A stretch of 64,000 nucleotides of DNA from Myxococcales bacterium (GTDB lineage Bacteria; Myxococcota_A; Polyangia; Haliangiales; Haliangiaceae): contig JADJUF010000037.1 of the NCBI GenBank assembly GCA_016717005.1, positions 248,001 to 312,000 on the forward strand. Direction: 5' to 3'. The stretch's first letter is position 1. Every line of letters begins with the position of its first letter. Below, piece by piece: positions 9,676 through 17,088 of the stretch. The position numbers were made by a program, and so were the translations under genes. The notes under the pieces were generated by a model. The model worked only from the letters and a program-made list of their open reading frames with translations, was not told the DNA's origin and searched no databases.

Positions 9676-11972
9676 TTGAGCTTCTCCAGGCGCGCGCGGA
9701 TCTGCGCCGCGTCGCGTGCGTTGGGTGCCAGCCGCAGGTACTCGCGGAACGCCCGCGCGGCGCGGGCCTTGTCGCCTTGCTTCTCGTACGCCAGGCCGAG
9801 CCCGCGCTGGGCCGGCGCGTGCCCGTGGTCGGCGCGCAGCGCGGCCTGGAAGCTCGCGATGGCGCCGCGGGTGTCACCGCTCATCACCTTCTGCAGCCCG
9901 GCCTGGGCCAGCGCCGCGGCCTTGGCCGGATCTGGCGCCACCGGCGGTGGGCCGACGGTCGCGCTGCCGCCGCTCGGGGGACGCGCGTCGACGCTCGGCG
10001 GACGCGCGTCGACGCGCAGGGCGGCGTCGCTCACGCCGGCGTCGACGGGCTCGACCAGCGCCACCGCGACGGCGGCGTCCGGCGACGCCAGCGCGACGTC
10101 GACGGGCGTGGGCGCGGCCGCGTCGATCGCGCGCTCGAGCTCAGCACCGCCGGCGGCCGAGCGGGCCTTGCCGCTGCCCGACATCAGCACCACGACCAGC
10201 GCCACGAGCGCCACCGCGCCGACGCCGGCCCCGATCCAGAACCGCCGCGACGGCGCCGACGATGGCATCGGCTCGTCGAGCCCGTCGGCGTCGTCGGGGG
10301 GCAGGTCCGTCGGGACGCTGGCGTCGGCCGGCGCCTCGGCCGGCGCGACCTCGCCCGAGGCGCTGCTCTCGGTGTGCGGGCGGCGCGGCACCGGCGGCGG
10401 CTTCAACGGCAGCTCGACCACGCCGCTCGGCAGATCGACCACACCGCTCGGCTCGACGATCTCGTCGTCGGCGGCGCTCACCGGCGCGGCGACGACCGCC
10501 ACCGCCGCACCCGCGGGCGCGCGCGACGCCGCGACCGCGATCGGCGCGCTCGACGCCGCGGCCGCCGCACCCCCGGGCGCGCTCGACGACGCGGCCGCGA
10601 CCGGCGCGCTCGCCACCGCGGCGACGACCGCGCCCGGCGCGCTCGCCACGTCGGAAGCCGCCGCACCCGCGACCGGCGCGCTCGCCACCGCGGCGACGAC
10701 CGCCATCGGCGCGCTCGCCACGTCGGAAGCCGCCGCCACCACCGGCGCGGTCGACGCACGCCCGGTCAGCGTCGGCAGCGCGCCCAGCCGCGGCGCCGGC
10801 AGCGGCAGCAACCGCTTGCCGGCTGGCTTCGCGCCGATCGCGGGCAGCACCGGCGCCACCGCCGGGATCACCGCCGGGATCACCACCGGCCCCGCGGGAC
10901 CCACCGCCGGCCCCGCCAGCGGGGGCAGGTCGACGCCGGGCTCCGGCGTCGCCGGCGAGCGATCGTCGAACGTCGCGGTCAGGGCCTCGAGCGTGTCCGC
11001 CGCCGGCACCCCGCCCTGATCGAGCTCCCGCAAGAGCTGCATGCGCGCGTTGATCTGGCTGGCGAAGGTCGCGCGCATCCACGTCGCCATCGAGTCGTAG
11101 TCGTGGCGCTCGGCGCCGCGCAGGAACGCGATCAGATCCTCCTGCATCGCCTTCGCGGTCGGGTAGCGATCGTCGGGGCTCCGCGTCAGCGCGCGCGCGC
11201 ACACGCGGTCGAGCTCCGGCGGGACGCCCGGCACCAGCGTCGACGGCGCCGGCACCTGGCACGCGCGGATCTTGGCGAACGTGTCGGCGTCGGTGGCGCC
11301 GGCGAACAACCGCCGCAGGGTCAGCGACTCCCAGAGCACCACGCCGAGCGCGAACACGTCGGAGCGGCGATCGGCCACGCGCTTGTCGAACAGCTCCGGC
11401 GCCAGGTACCCGGCCTTGCCCTTGACCAGGCTCGCGTCCTCGGACGACCGCACCTTGGCGACGCCGAAGTCGAGCAGCTTGGCCTGGCCGGTGTAGAGCA
11501 CGAACACGTTGCCGGGCGTCACGTCCTGGTGGACCAGCTCGAGCGGCTCACCCGACAGCGAGCGGAGCTCGTGCGCCGCGTGCAGCCCGCCGGCGCAGTC
11601 CGCCACCACCTGCGCGGTGCGCAGCGGCGACAGGCGCGCGCCGCCCTTGGCGCGCTGGGCCCGGATGACCGCCGTCATCGACTCGCCCTCGAGGTACTCC
11701 ATCGCGATGAAGTACGTGCCCGCCTCCTCGCCCAGGTCGTAGATGTCGACGACGTGGGGGTGCCGGACCTTGGCGGCGATGCGGGCCTCCTCGAGCAGGG
11801 CCTCGGCCAGCGCCGGCTTCTCGGCCAGCCGCGGGTGCACCGTCTTCACGACCACCAGCTTCTCGAACGCCCGGGGGCCGCGCTGCCGCGCCAGATGCAC
11901 CTCCGCCATGCCCCCCTCGCCGATGCGCGCGATCAGCTCGTACCGCCCGAGGGTCTGGCCCGGGTTGGTCAT
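9672..11972 (-). CDS. Hanks-type Ser/Thr protein kinase with TPR tail
   Basis: 766 residues. The kinase domain covers about 10-285: glycine loop IGEGGMAEV, Lys43, Glu in the EEAR helix, catalytic loop HQDVTPGN (Asp150, Asn155), DFG 168-170 and APE 191-193. The loop has Gln where RD kinases have Arg, and Thr where Lys is usual. A long Ala/Pro-rich linker with near-repeats (ASDVASAP, VASAPVA), one membrane helix (FWIGAGVGAVALVALVVVLM) and a C-terminal TPR pair follow. It therefore has a cytoplasmic kinase and an outside TPR region. First gene of an overlapping four-gene operon with three exported proteins, which may be its signalling partners. Confidence 0.9.
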   Translation of the reverse strand: MTNPGQTLGRYELIARIGEGGMAEVHLARQRGPRAFEKLVVVKTVHPRLAEKPALAEALLEEARIAAKVRHPHVVDIYDLGEEAGTYFIAMEYLEGESMTAVIRAQRAKGGARLSPLRTAQVVADCAGGLHAAHELRSLSGEPLELVHQDVTPGNVFVLYTGQAKLLDFGVAKVRSSEDASLVKGKAGYLAPELFDKRVADRRSDVFALGVVLWESLTLRRLFAGATDADTFAKIRACQVPAPSTLVPGVPPELDRVCARALTRSPDDRYPTAKAMQEDLIAFLRGAERHDYDSMATWMRATFASQINARMQLLRELDQGGVPAADTLEALTATFDDRSPATPEPGVDLPPLAGPAVGPAGPVVIPAVIPAVAPVLPAIGAKPAGKRLLPLPAPRLGALPTLTGRASTAPVVAAASDVASAPMAVVAAVASAPVAGAAASDVASAPGAVVAAVASAPVAAASSSAPGGAAAAASSAPIAVAASRAPAGAAVAVVAAPVSAADDEIVEPSGVVDLPSGVVELPLKPPPVPRRPHTESSASGEVAPAEAPADASVPTDLPPDDADGLDEPMPSSAPSRRFWIGAGVGAVALVALVVVLMSGSGKARSAAGGAELERAIDAAAPTPVDVALASPDAAVAVALVEPVDAGVSDAALRVDARPPSVDARPPSGGSATVGPPPVAPDPAKAAALAQAGLQKVMSGDTRGAIASFQAALRADHGHAPAQRGLGLAYEKQGDKARAARAFREYLRLAPNARDAAQIRARLEKLK

Positions 11973-12033
11973 CCCAGCGTGAGGATAGCAGGGCCGGGCG
12001 AGGATCTACACGCCCGACTCCCCCTACCGGAGA

Positions 12034-13614
12034 TCAGCGGACCCGGATGGCGTCGGCGATGACGACCTTGCCCGAGGCGCCGGCGCGGGTCAGGACGACC
12101 TTGTTCCAGCCGGCGCTGAAGGCGTAGGTGCCCAGGGTCACCCACTGGCGACCGTTGGCCTGCTGGTTCACGACCGCCCGGCCGAGCTCCGCGCCGCTGG
12201 CGTTCTGGGCGATGAAGGTCGCGCTGGCGGTGCGGTTGGTGCCCGCGGTCCACCAGCCCTCGATGGTCTTGGTCCCCGCCGCCGGCATGTAGAAGTTGAA
12301 CGTCGCGGCCGAGCCGGTGCCGGTGTCGGCGTACCAGTAGCCGGTGCCGTAGTAGCCCGCGGTCGAGGCCGACGAGGTCCAACCGCTGACGTCGATCCGG
12401 GCCTGGGCGCTGTCGTTGTTGGCGTTGTTCGAGTCGACGACGATCGCGGTGCCGGGCGGCGGCGGCGGCGGCGGCGGGTTGGGCCCGCCCCCGCTGGTGG
12501 TGTCGCCGCAGTACGAGCGCACCGAGTCGAGGTACGCGGCCCAGGGCCAGTTCGGGCCCGGATCGGTGCGGTTGTAGGGCTGGAGCTGCCCATGTCCGAC
12601 GATGTGGAACCGATCGCGCGGGATGTTGCGATCCCGGGTGATGTCGCACGTGAGCTTGGCGGACGCGGTCAGCAGGCCGCTCGACCACGACGCCTGCGAG
12701 CCGAACCCGGCGTGCTCGATGCCGACGGCGAAGTTGTTCACGCCGACGCCGTTCTTGGCGCAGTCGGTGTTGCCGTTGCGCGAGCACTCGTAGGTGGCGC
12801 CGACGTGCCAGGCCTTGCTGGTCTCGCGCACGAGCTGGGTGATCTGCGAGCCCGACTCGTTGACGACGTAGTGGGCGCTGACGGCGCCGTTGATCAGCGT
12901 GCTGACGCAGCCGGCGTACGCGCCCTCGCAGGTGTGGATGACGACGTGGGTGATCCCGGTCGAGCGGGTGCTGAAGTTGGGCGACGCCCGCCAGACCGCC
13001 GGCGCGTAGTCGGGGCCGGCGGCGAACAGCGGCCGCGCGACCAGGTCGGCCATCTCGGGGTGCGGCCGCAGCGACGCGACCAGCTCGCCGCCCTCGGCGT
13101 GCTCCTCGGCGCCCTCGGTCAGGATCCGGAAGATGTCGCCGCGCACGAACTGGCGGCGGCCCTCGTCGTCGGCGATGCCGGCCCAGGCGGCCAGCACCGG
13201 CTCCCACGCGGCCAGGTCGGCGCCGCTGACGCCCTGGGCCGCGGCCTCCTCGGCGAGCAGCTTGGCCGCCGCCAGGATGTTGGCCTCGGCGCTCGCCGTC
13301 AGGTCCTCGGCGGCGTAGCCGGTCAGCGCCGCGCCGCGGGCGATGTTGTCGGGGGTCAGGCCCATCACGCCGGTGCGGGTGACCGCGCCGTCGAACTCGG
13401 CCTCGCCGATCACCTGCTGCCACCGGGTCTGGGCGTAGCCGACCGCCTTGAGCAGGTCCGCGGGCACGCCGGTCTCGTCGGCCGCCGCCTGGTAGGTGCG
13501 GTCGAGCTCGGTGACGACCACCGGGTTGGCCCCATCCTCGACCACCACGTCGGTGGTGCAGGCGGCGGAGGCGGCGAGCGTGGCGAGCAGCGCGGGGGCG
13601 AGGCGGGCGAGCAT
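12034..13614 (-). CDS. Lipoprotein N-acetylmuramoyl-L-alanine amidase with golvesin-like C-terminal domain
   Basis: 526 residues from ATG 13614; the longer start at 13683 would bury the lipoprotein signal (MLARLAPALLATLAASAAC). About residues 30-165 look like a lysozyme/transglycosylase-type helical domain (DLLKAVGYAQTRW). The Amidase_2/PGRP domain follows, with VVIHTCEG, HYVVNESG, GIEHAGFG and a HIVGHGQLQP then DPGP stretch, giving the expected zinc His/His/Asp set. After a poly-Pro linker, the C-terminal 140 residues (VVDSNNANN to IADAIRVR) match the golvesin/XLY carbohydrate-binding fold. Likely cleaves peptidoglycan at the cell surface or in prey. Confidence 0.88.
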   Translation of the reverse strand: MLARLAPALLATLAASAACTTDVVVEDGANPVVVTELDRTYQAAADETGVPADLLKAVGYAQTRWQQVIGEAEFDGAVTRTGVMGLTPDNIARGAALTGYAAEDLTASAEANILAAAKLLAEEAAAQGVSGADLAAWEPVLAAWAGIADDEGRRQFVRGDIFRILTEGAEEHAEGGELVASLRPHPEMADLVARPLFAAGPDYAPAVWRASPNFSTRSTGITHVVIHTCEGAYAGCVSTLINGAVSAHYVVNESGSQITQLVRETSKAWHVGATYECSRNGNTDCAKNGVGVNNFAVGIEHAGFGSQASWSSGLLTASAKLTCDITRDRNIPRDRFHIVGHGQLQPYNRTDPGPNWPWAAYLDSVRSYCGDTTSGGGPNPPPPPPPPGTAIVVDSNNANNDSAQARIDVSGWTSSASTAGYYGTGYWYADTGTGSAATFNFYMPAAGTKTIEGWWTAGTNRTASATFIAQNASGAELGRAVVNQQANGRQWVTLGTYAFSAGWNKVVLTRAGASGKVVIADAIRVR

Positions 13615-13807
13615 GCTGGCTACAAGAGCAGCCACCGTGCCACCTACGGTGTGCGCAGACCTGCGACGTTCACCCCATAGCAATAACAGTTAGTTGTGCG
13701 AGTTCTGGGCCGAGACGGGCCCCGATCTCGCCGTACTTGCCCACCGCTGTGTGCACGCCGCCTGGGGATCCAGTACGCGATCGCAACCTCCAGTGGACAG
13801 TCAGGTT

Positions 13808-14006
13808 CTCGTCCGACGCGCCGCGGCATGCCGGGTTCTCGTCCGAATCCGCGCTCTCGTCCGACGCGCCGCGGCATGCCGGGTTCTCGTCCGAATCCGC
13901 GCTCTCGTCCGACGCGCCGCGGCATCCGGGCTCTCGTCCGACGCGCCGCGCATCCGGGCGCTCGTCCGACGCGCCGCAGCATCCGGGTTCTCGTCCGACG
14001 CGCCGC
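13808..14006. repeat. Interspersed 17-bp core repeats with 29/48 bp periods
   Basis: The core CTCGTCCGACGCGCCGC occurs at about 13808, 13856, 13904, 13933, 13961 and 13990. Spacing is 48, 48, 29, 28 and 29 bases; the longer units carry an extra partial copy with CGTCCGAATCCGCG. Between cores stands GGCATGCCGGGTT or a variant. There are no unique spacers, so it is not a CRISPR array. It fills the 434-bp gap between the amidase and hydrolase genes; I see no gene in that gap. Confidence 0.8.
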
Positions 14007-14048
14007 GGCACGCCGGGCCGGGCCCGCGCGCCTGCTACCATCCCGCCC

Positions 14049-15422
14049 ATGCCCGCCCAGCTCACGATCGCCGGAGCCGCCGGCGGGGTCACCGGAAGCT
14101 GCTACCACCTGGCCCACGAGGGCGTCGCCCTGGTCATCGACTGCGGCACGTTCCAGGGCGGGCGCGAGGCCGAGACGCTGAACCGCCGGCCGTGGCCGTT
14201 CGATCCCGCCAAGGTCGACGCGCTGCTCCTGACCCACGGCCACCTCGACCACGCCGGGCGGGTGCCGCTGCTGGTCGACGACGGCTTCAGCGGTCCCATC
14301 CACGGCACGCCGGCGACGCTCGAGATCGCCTCGATGATCATGGAGGACACGGTCAAGATCGCGGCCCACGCCGACGGTCCGCCGCTGTACGGCAAGGCCG
14401 CGCTGGGCGCCGCCCGCGAGCGCCTGCGACCGCTGCGCGGCTACCGCGCGCCGATCACGATCGGGCCGTTCACCGTCGAGGCGTTCGACGCCGGCCACAT
14501 CCTGGGCTCGAGCCACCTGCGGATCGCCTGGCGCGACGGCGGCGCCGAGCGCGCGATCCTGTTCTCGGGGGACATCGGCGTGATCGGCACCCCGATCATC
14601 CGCGACCCGACCTCGACCTGGGACCCGGCGCTGGCCGTCGACTACGTGGTCACCGAGTCGACCTACGGCGATCGCGCCCACCCCGACCGGGTCGAGGCCA
14701 AGGCGACCTTCCGCGACGTCGTGCGCCGGGCGCTGACCGACGGCGGCAAGGTGCTGATCCCGGCGTTCGCGATCGGCCGCACCCAGGAGATCCTCTACGA
14801 GCTCAACACGATGATCGAGGCCGGCGAGGTCGGCCCGGTGCCGGTCATCATCGACGGGCCGCTGTCGGCGACCGCGACCCAGCTCTACGCGCGCTACCGC
14901 GGGCTCTACGACGAGGACGCCGCCGCGGCGCTGGCCCGCGGCGATCATCCGCTCGAGCTCGAGTCGCTGCTGGTGACCCGGGACGGGCGGGCCGCGATCA
15001 AGGCGATCGACCACGACGGGCCGGCGATCATCATCGCCGGCTCGGGGATGTGCAACGGCGGGCGCATCCGCGGCCACCTCGCGCGCTACCTGCCCGATGC
15101 GCGCACCGACGTGCTGCTGGTCGGCTACCAGGGCGCGCGCACGCTCGGCCGCGCGCTCGAGGACGGCGCCCGCGAGGTCTGGCTCGACGGTGGCCAGGTG
15201 CCGGTGCGGGGGCGGATCACGCGGCTGTCGGGCTACTCGGCCCACGCCGACCGCGACGGGCTCGCCGCCTGGTTCGGCGCGGTGCCGCGCGCCGGCGCCG
15301 CCACCGCGATCGTCACCCACGGCGAGGACGACGCGCGCGCCAGCTACGCCGCGCTCCTGCGCGATCGGTTCGGCGCGGCGACGGTGGTCCCCGACCTCGA
15401 TCAGACGATCGCGCTGGCATGA
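14049..15422 (+). CDS. Metallo-beta-lactamase/beta-CASP RNA hydrolase
   Basis: 457 residues from ATG 14049. The metal-binding motif THGHLDHAG (His63, His65, Asp67, His68) sits in the MBL fold, with a further FSGDIG motif. The beta-CASP half contains ESTYGDRAH, IPAFAIGRTQEI, IAGSGMCNGGRI and the late SGYSAHAD, the signature of the CPSF73/YsaC-type RNA exo/endonuclease group. It likely cuts RNA in the cytoplasm. Its stop overlaps the next ATG (ATGA), so it is coupled to a DegT aminotransferase, a pairing with no obvious functional link. Confidence 0.9.
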   Translation: MPAQLTIAGAAGGVTGSCYHLAHEGVALVIDCGTFQGGREAETLNRRPWPFDPAKVDALLLTHGHLDHAGRVPLLVDDGFSGPIHGTPATLEIASMIMEDTVKIAAHADGPPLYGKAALGAARERLRPLRGYRAPITIGPFTVEAFDAGHILGSSHLRIAWRDGGAERAILFSGDIGVIGTPIIRDPTSTWDPALAVDYVVTESTYGDRAHPDRVEAKATFRDVVRRALTDGGKVLIPAFAIGRTQEILYELNTMIEAGEVGPVPVIIDGPLSATATQLYARYRGLYDEDAAAALARGDHPLELESLLVTRDGRAAIKAIDHDGPAIIIAGSGMCNGGRIRGHLARYLPDARTDVLLVGYQGARTLGRALEDGAREVWLDGGQVPVRGRITRLSGYSAHADRDGLAAWFGAVPRAGAATAIVTHGEDDARASYAALLRDRFGAATVVPDLDQTIALA

Positions 15423-16471
15423 TCCCGCTCTACGACATGCGCGCCGAGCTGGCCGCGGTCCGGCCCGAGATCGATCGCGCGATCGCGCGGGTGCTCGACC
15501 ACGGCGGCTTCATCGGCGGCGCCGAGGTCACCGAGTTCGAGCGCGCGCTGGCCGCGGCCACCGGCGTCGCCGACGCGGTCGGCACCAGCTCGGGCACCGA
15601 CGCGCTGGTGGCGCTGGCGATGGCGCTGGGCTGGGGCCCGGGCGACGAGATCGTCACCACGCCGCTGTCGTTCTTCGCCACCGTCGGCGCGATCGTCCGC
15701 GTCGGCGCGCGCCCGGTGTTCGCCGACGTCGACGCCACGCTCAACGCCGACCCCGCGGCGGTCGCGGCCGCGGTCGGCCCGCGCACCCGCGCGGCGCTGC
15801 TCGTGCACCTGTTCGGGCGGCCGGCGGCGTGGCCGGCGGTGCCGGTGCCGATCATCGAGGACGCCGCCCAGGCCATCGGCGCGGCGCCGGTGCGCGGGCT
15901 CGCCGCCGCGCTGTCGTTCTTCCCGACCAAGAACCTGGGCGCGTGCGGTGACGGCGGCGCGGTGCTCACCGACGACGCCGACCTGGCCGCGCGCCTGCGC
16001 CTGGTGCGCAACCACGGCGCCAGCCCGAAGTACCACCACGTCGCGATCGGCGGGAACTTCCGGCTCGACGCGCTGCAGGCCGCGATCCTCGCCGCCAAGC
16101 TGCCGCACCTGGGCGCGTGGACCGCCGCCCGCCGCGCCCGCGCCGAGCGCTACCGCGCCGGCCTGGCCGGGCTCGACGCCGTGCGCGTCCCGGTCGACGA
16201 TCCGCGCCACGTCTACCATCACTTCGTCGTCCGCGCCGACGAGCGCGCCCGGCTGCGCGCCCACCTGACCGCCGCCGGCGTCGGCACCGAGATCTACTAC
16301 CCGTCGCCCCTGCACCTGCAGCCGGCGCTGGCCGACCTCGGCTACCGCGCCGGCGCGTGCCCGGTGGCCGAGGCGGCGTGCGCCGAGCTGCTGGCGCTGC
16401 CGATGCACCCGACGTTGCCGCTGGCCTCGGTCGATCGCGTGGTCGACGCGGTCCGCGCCGCCTACCGCTGA
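15419..16471 (+). CDS. DegT/DnrJ/EryC1/StrS-family PLP aminotransferase
   Basis: 350 residues. The family marks are all present: N-terminal IPLYDM, GTSSGTDALVALAMA, PLSFFATVGAI, the Asp in PIIEDAAQAIGA, the Schiff-base Lys171 in FFPTKNLGACGDGG, and RNHGASPKYHH. These enzymes aminate keto-sugar nucleotides for envelope polysaccharide or secondary metabolites. The sugar substrate cannot be told. Its 3' end overlaps the convergent S26-like gene by 10 bases. Confidence 0.9.
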   Translation: MIPLYDMRAELAAVRPEIDRAIARVLDHGGFIGGAEVTEFERALAAATGVADAVGTSSGTDALVALAMALGWGPGDEIVTTPLSFFATVGAIVRVGARPVFADVDATLNADPAAVAAAVGPRTRAALLVHLFGRPAAWPAVPVPIIEDAAQAIGAAPVRGLAAALSFFPTKNLGACGDGGAVLTDDADLAARLRLVRNHGASPKYHHVAIGGNFRLDALQAAILAAKLPHLGAWTAARRARAERYRAGLAGLDAVRVPVDDPRHVYHHFVVRADERARLRAHLTAAGVGTEIYYPSPLHLQPALADLGYRAGACPVAEAACAELLALPMHPTLPLASVDRVVDAVRAAYR

Positions 16472-16872
16472 CGCGCCCAGCGCGCCGCCGCGCGAGCCAG
16501 CCGCAGCGCCGCCCGCGCCCGGACCAGCGGCGACGGCCGCGCCCGCCGCGACGGCACCACGCCGACGATCTGATCGCGGTGCACCAGGCCCAGGTGCGGC
16601 GCCGCCTGGTTGTCGCCGGCGTGGACCCACCACGGCAGGCCCGGGGCCCGCGCGATCAGGCGGTGCAGCTCGAGGTCACCGCGCCGGGTCACGAACGCGG
16701 CGACGTCGCCACGCCGGGGCCGCGCCGCCGCGACCGTCACGGTCTCGCCGCGCCGGATCACCGGCTCCATCGACACCCCGCCGCACGTCACCGTCAGCCC
16801 GCCCCGCGCCCGCTCGCGCAACAGCTCGATCCGCGCGCGCACGCTGGGCGGCAGCTCGAGCGATCGGATCAC
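16462..16872 (-). CDS. S24/S26-like peptidase of RiPP-associated type
   Basis: 136 residues from GTG 16872, which overlaps the stop of the upstream short peptide gene (GTGA). GGVSMEPVIRRGETVTV contains the probable nucleophile Ser34, followed by PRRGDVAAF and ELHRLIA, then GDN. This is the compact S24/S26 signal-peptidase fold without an N-terminal membrane anchor. The general-base Lys normally found in the LKR or similar motif is replaced by His70 in LHRL, as I believe occurs in the small homologues found beside PqqD/HprK-type peptide clusters. It may cut the modified peptide. Both partners are encoded on one transcript. Confidence 0.75.
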   Translation of the reverse strand: MIRSLELPPSVRARIELLRERARGGLTVTCGGVSMEPVIRRGETVTVAAARPRRGDVAAFVTRRGDLELHRLIARAPGLPWWVHAGDNQAAPHLGLVHRDQIVGVVPSRRARPSPLVRARAALRLARAAARWARQR

Positions 16873-17024
16873 GAGCTCTGAGGGTTGCCGCCGGGACAGG
16901 TGAAGCGGTTCGACTTAGCGCACGACAGCGCCATGGTCTCGAACACCTCGTCGGTCACGACCGCCGGCCGCTCATAGGGGCGACGGGGCACCGCCGCGCG
17001 CTCGGTCTTCTTGTCATTGCTCAT
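16869..17024 (-). CDS. 51-residue Cys-containing peptide, putative RiPP precursor
   Basis: Found by reading the gap between two larger genes. ATG 17024 has a ribosome site (GGAG about 9 bases upstream). The peptide starts MSNDKKTERA, has a polar Arg-rich front, then RRPYERPAVVTDEVFETM and the core-like end ALSCAKSNRFTCPGGNPQSS with two Cys eight residues apart. The PYExPAVxxxExFET-x-AL-x-C pattern resembles short peptides repeatedly seen next to radical SAM/SPASM and S26 genes; I state this from memory of the pattern, not a search. TGA at 16871-16869 overlaps the peptidase GTG. The mature product and modification are unknown. Confidence 0.75.
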   Translation of the reverse strand: MSNDKKTERAAVPRRPYERPAVVTDEVFETMALSCAKSNRFTCPGGNPQSS

Positions 17025-17088
17025 GTCGATCTACTCCAGAGGCTAGCAGAGCCGGCCCGGCCGGCCAAGTCATCGAACATCCGCGGAC

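Noticed and set aside
13808..14006. CRISPR array
   Set aside because: Cores are regularly spaced but there are no unique spacers, the units are partly nested, and no cas gene is near.
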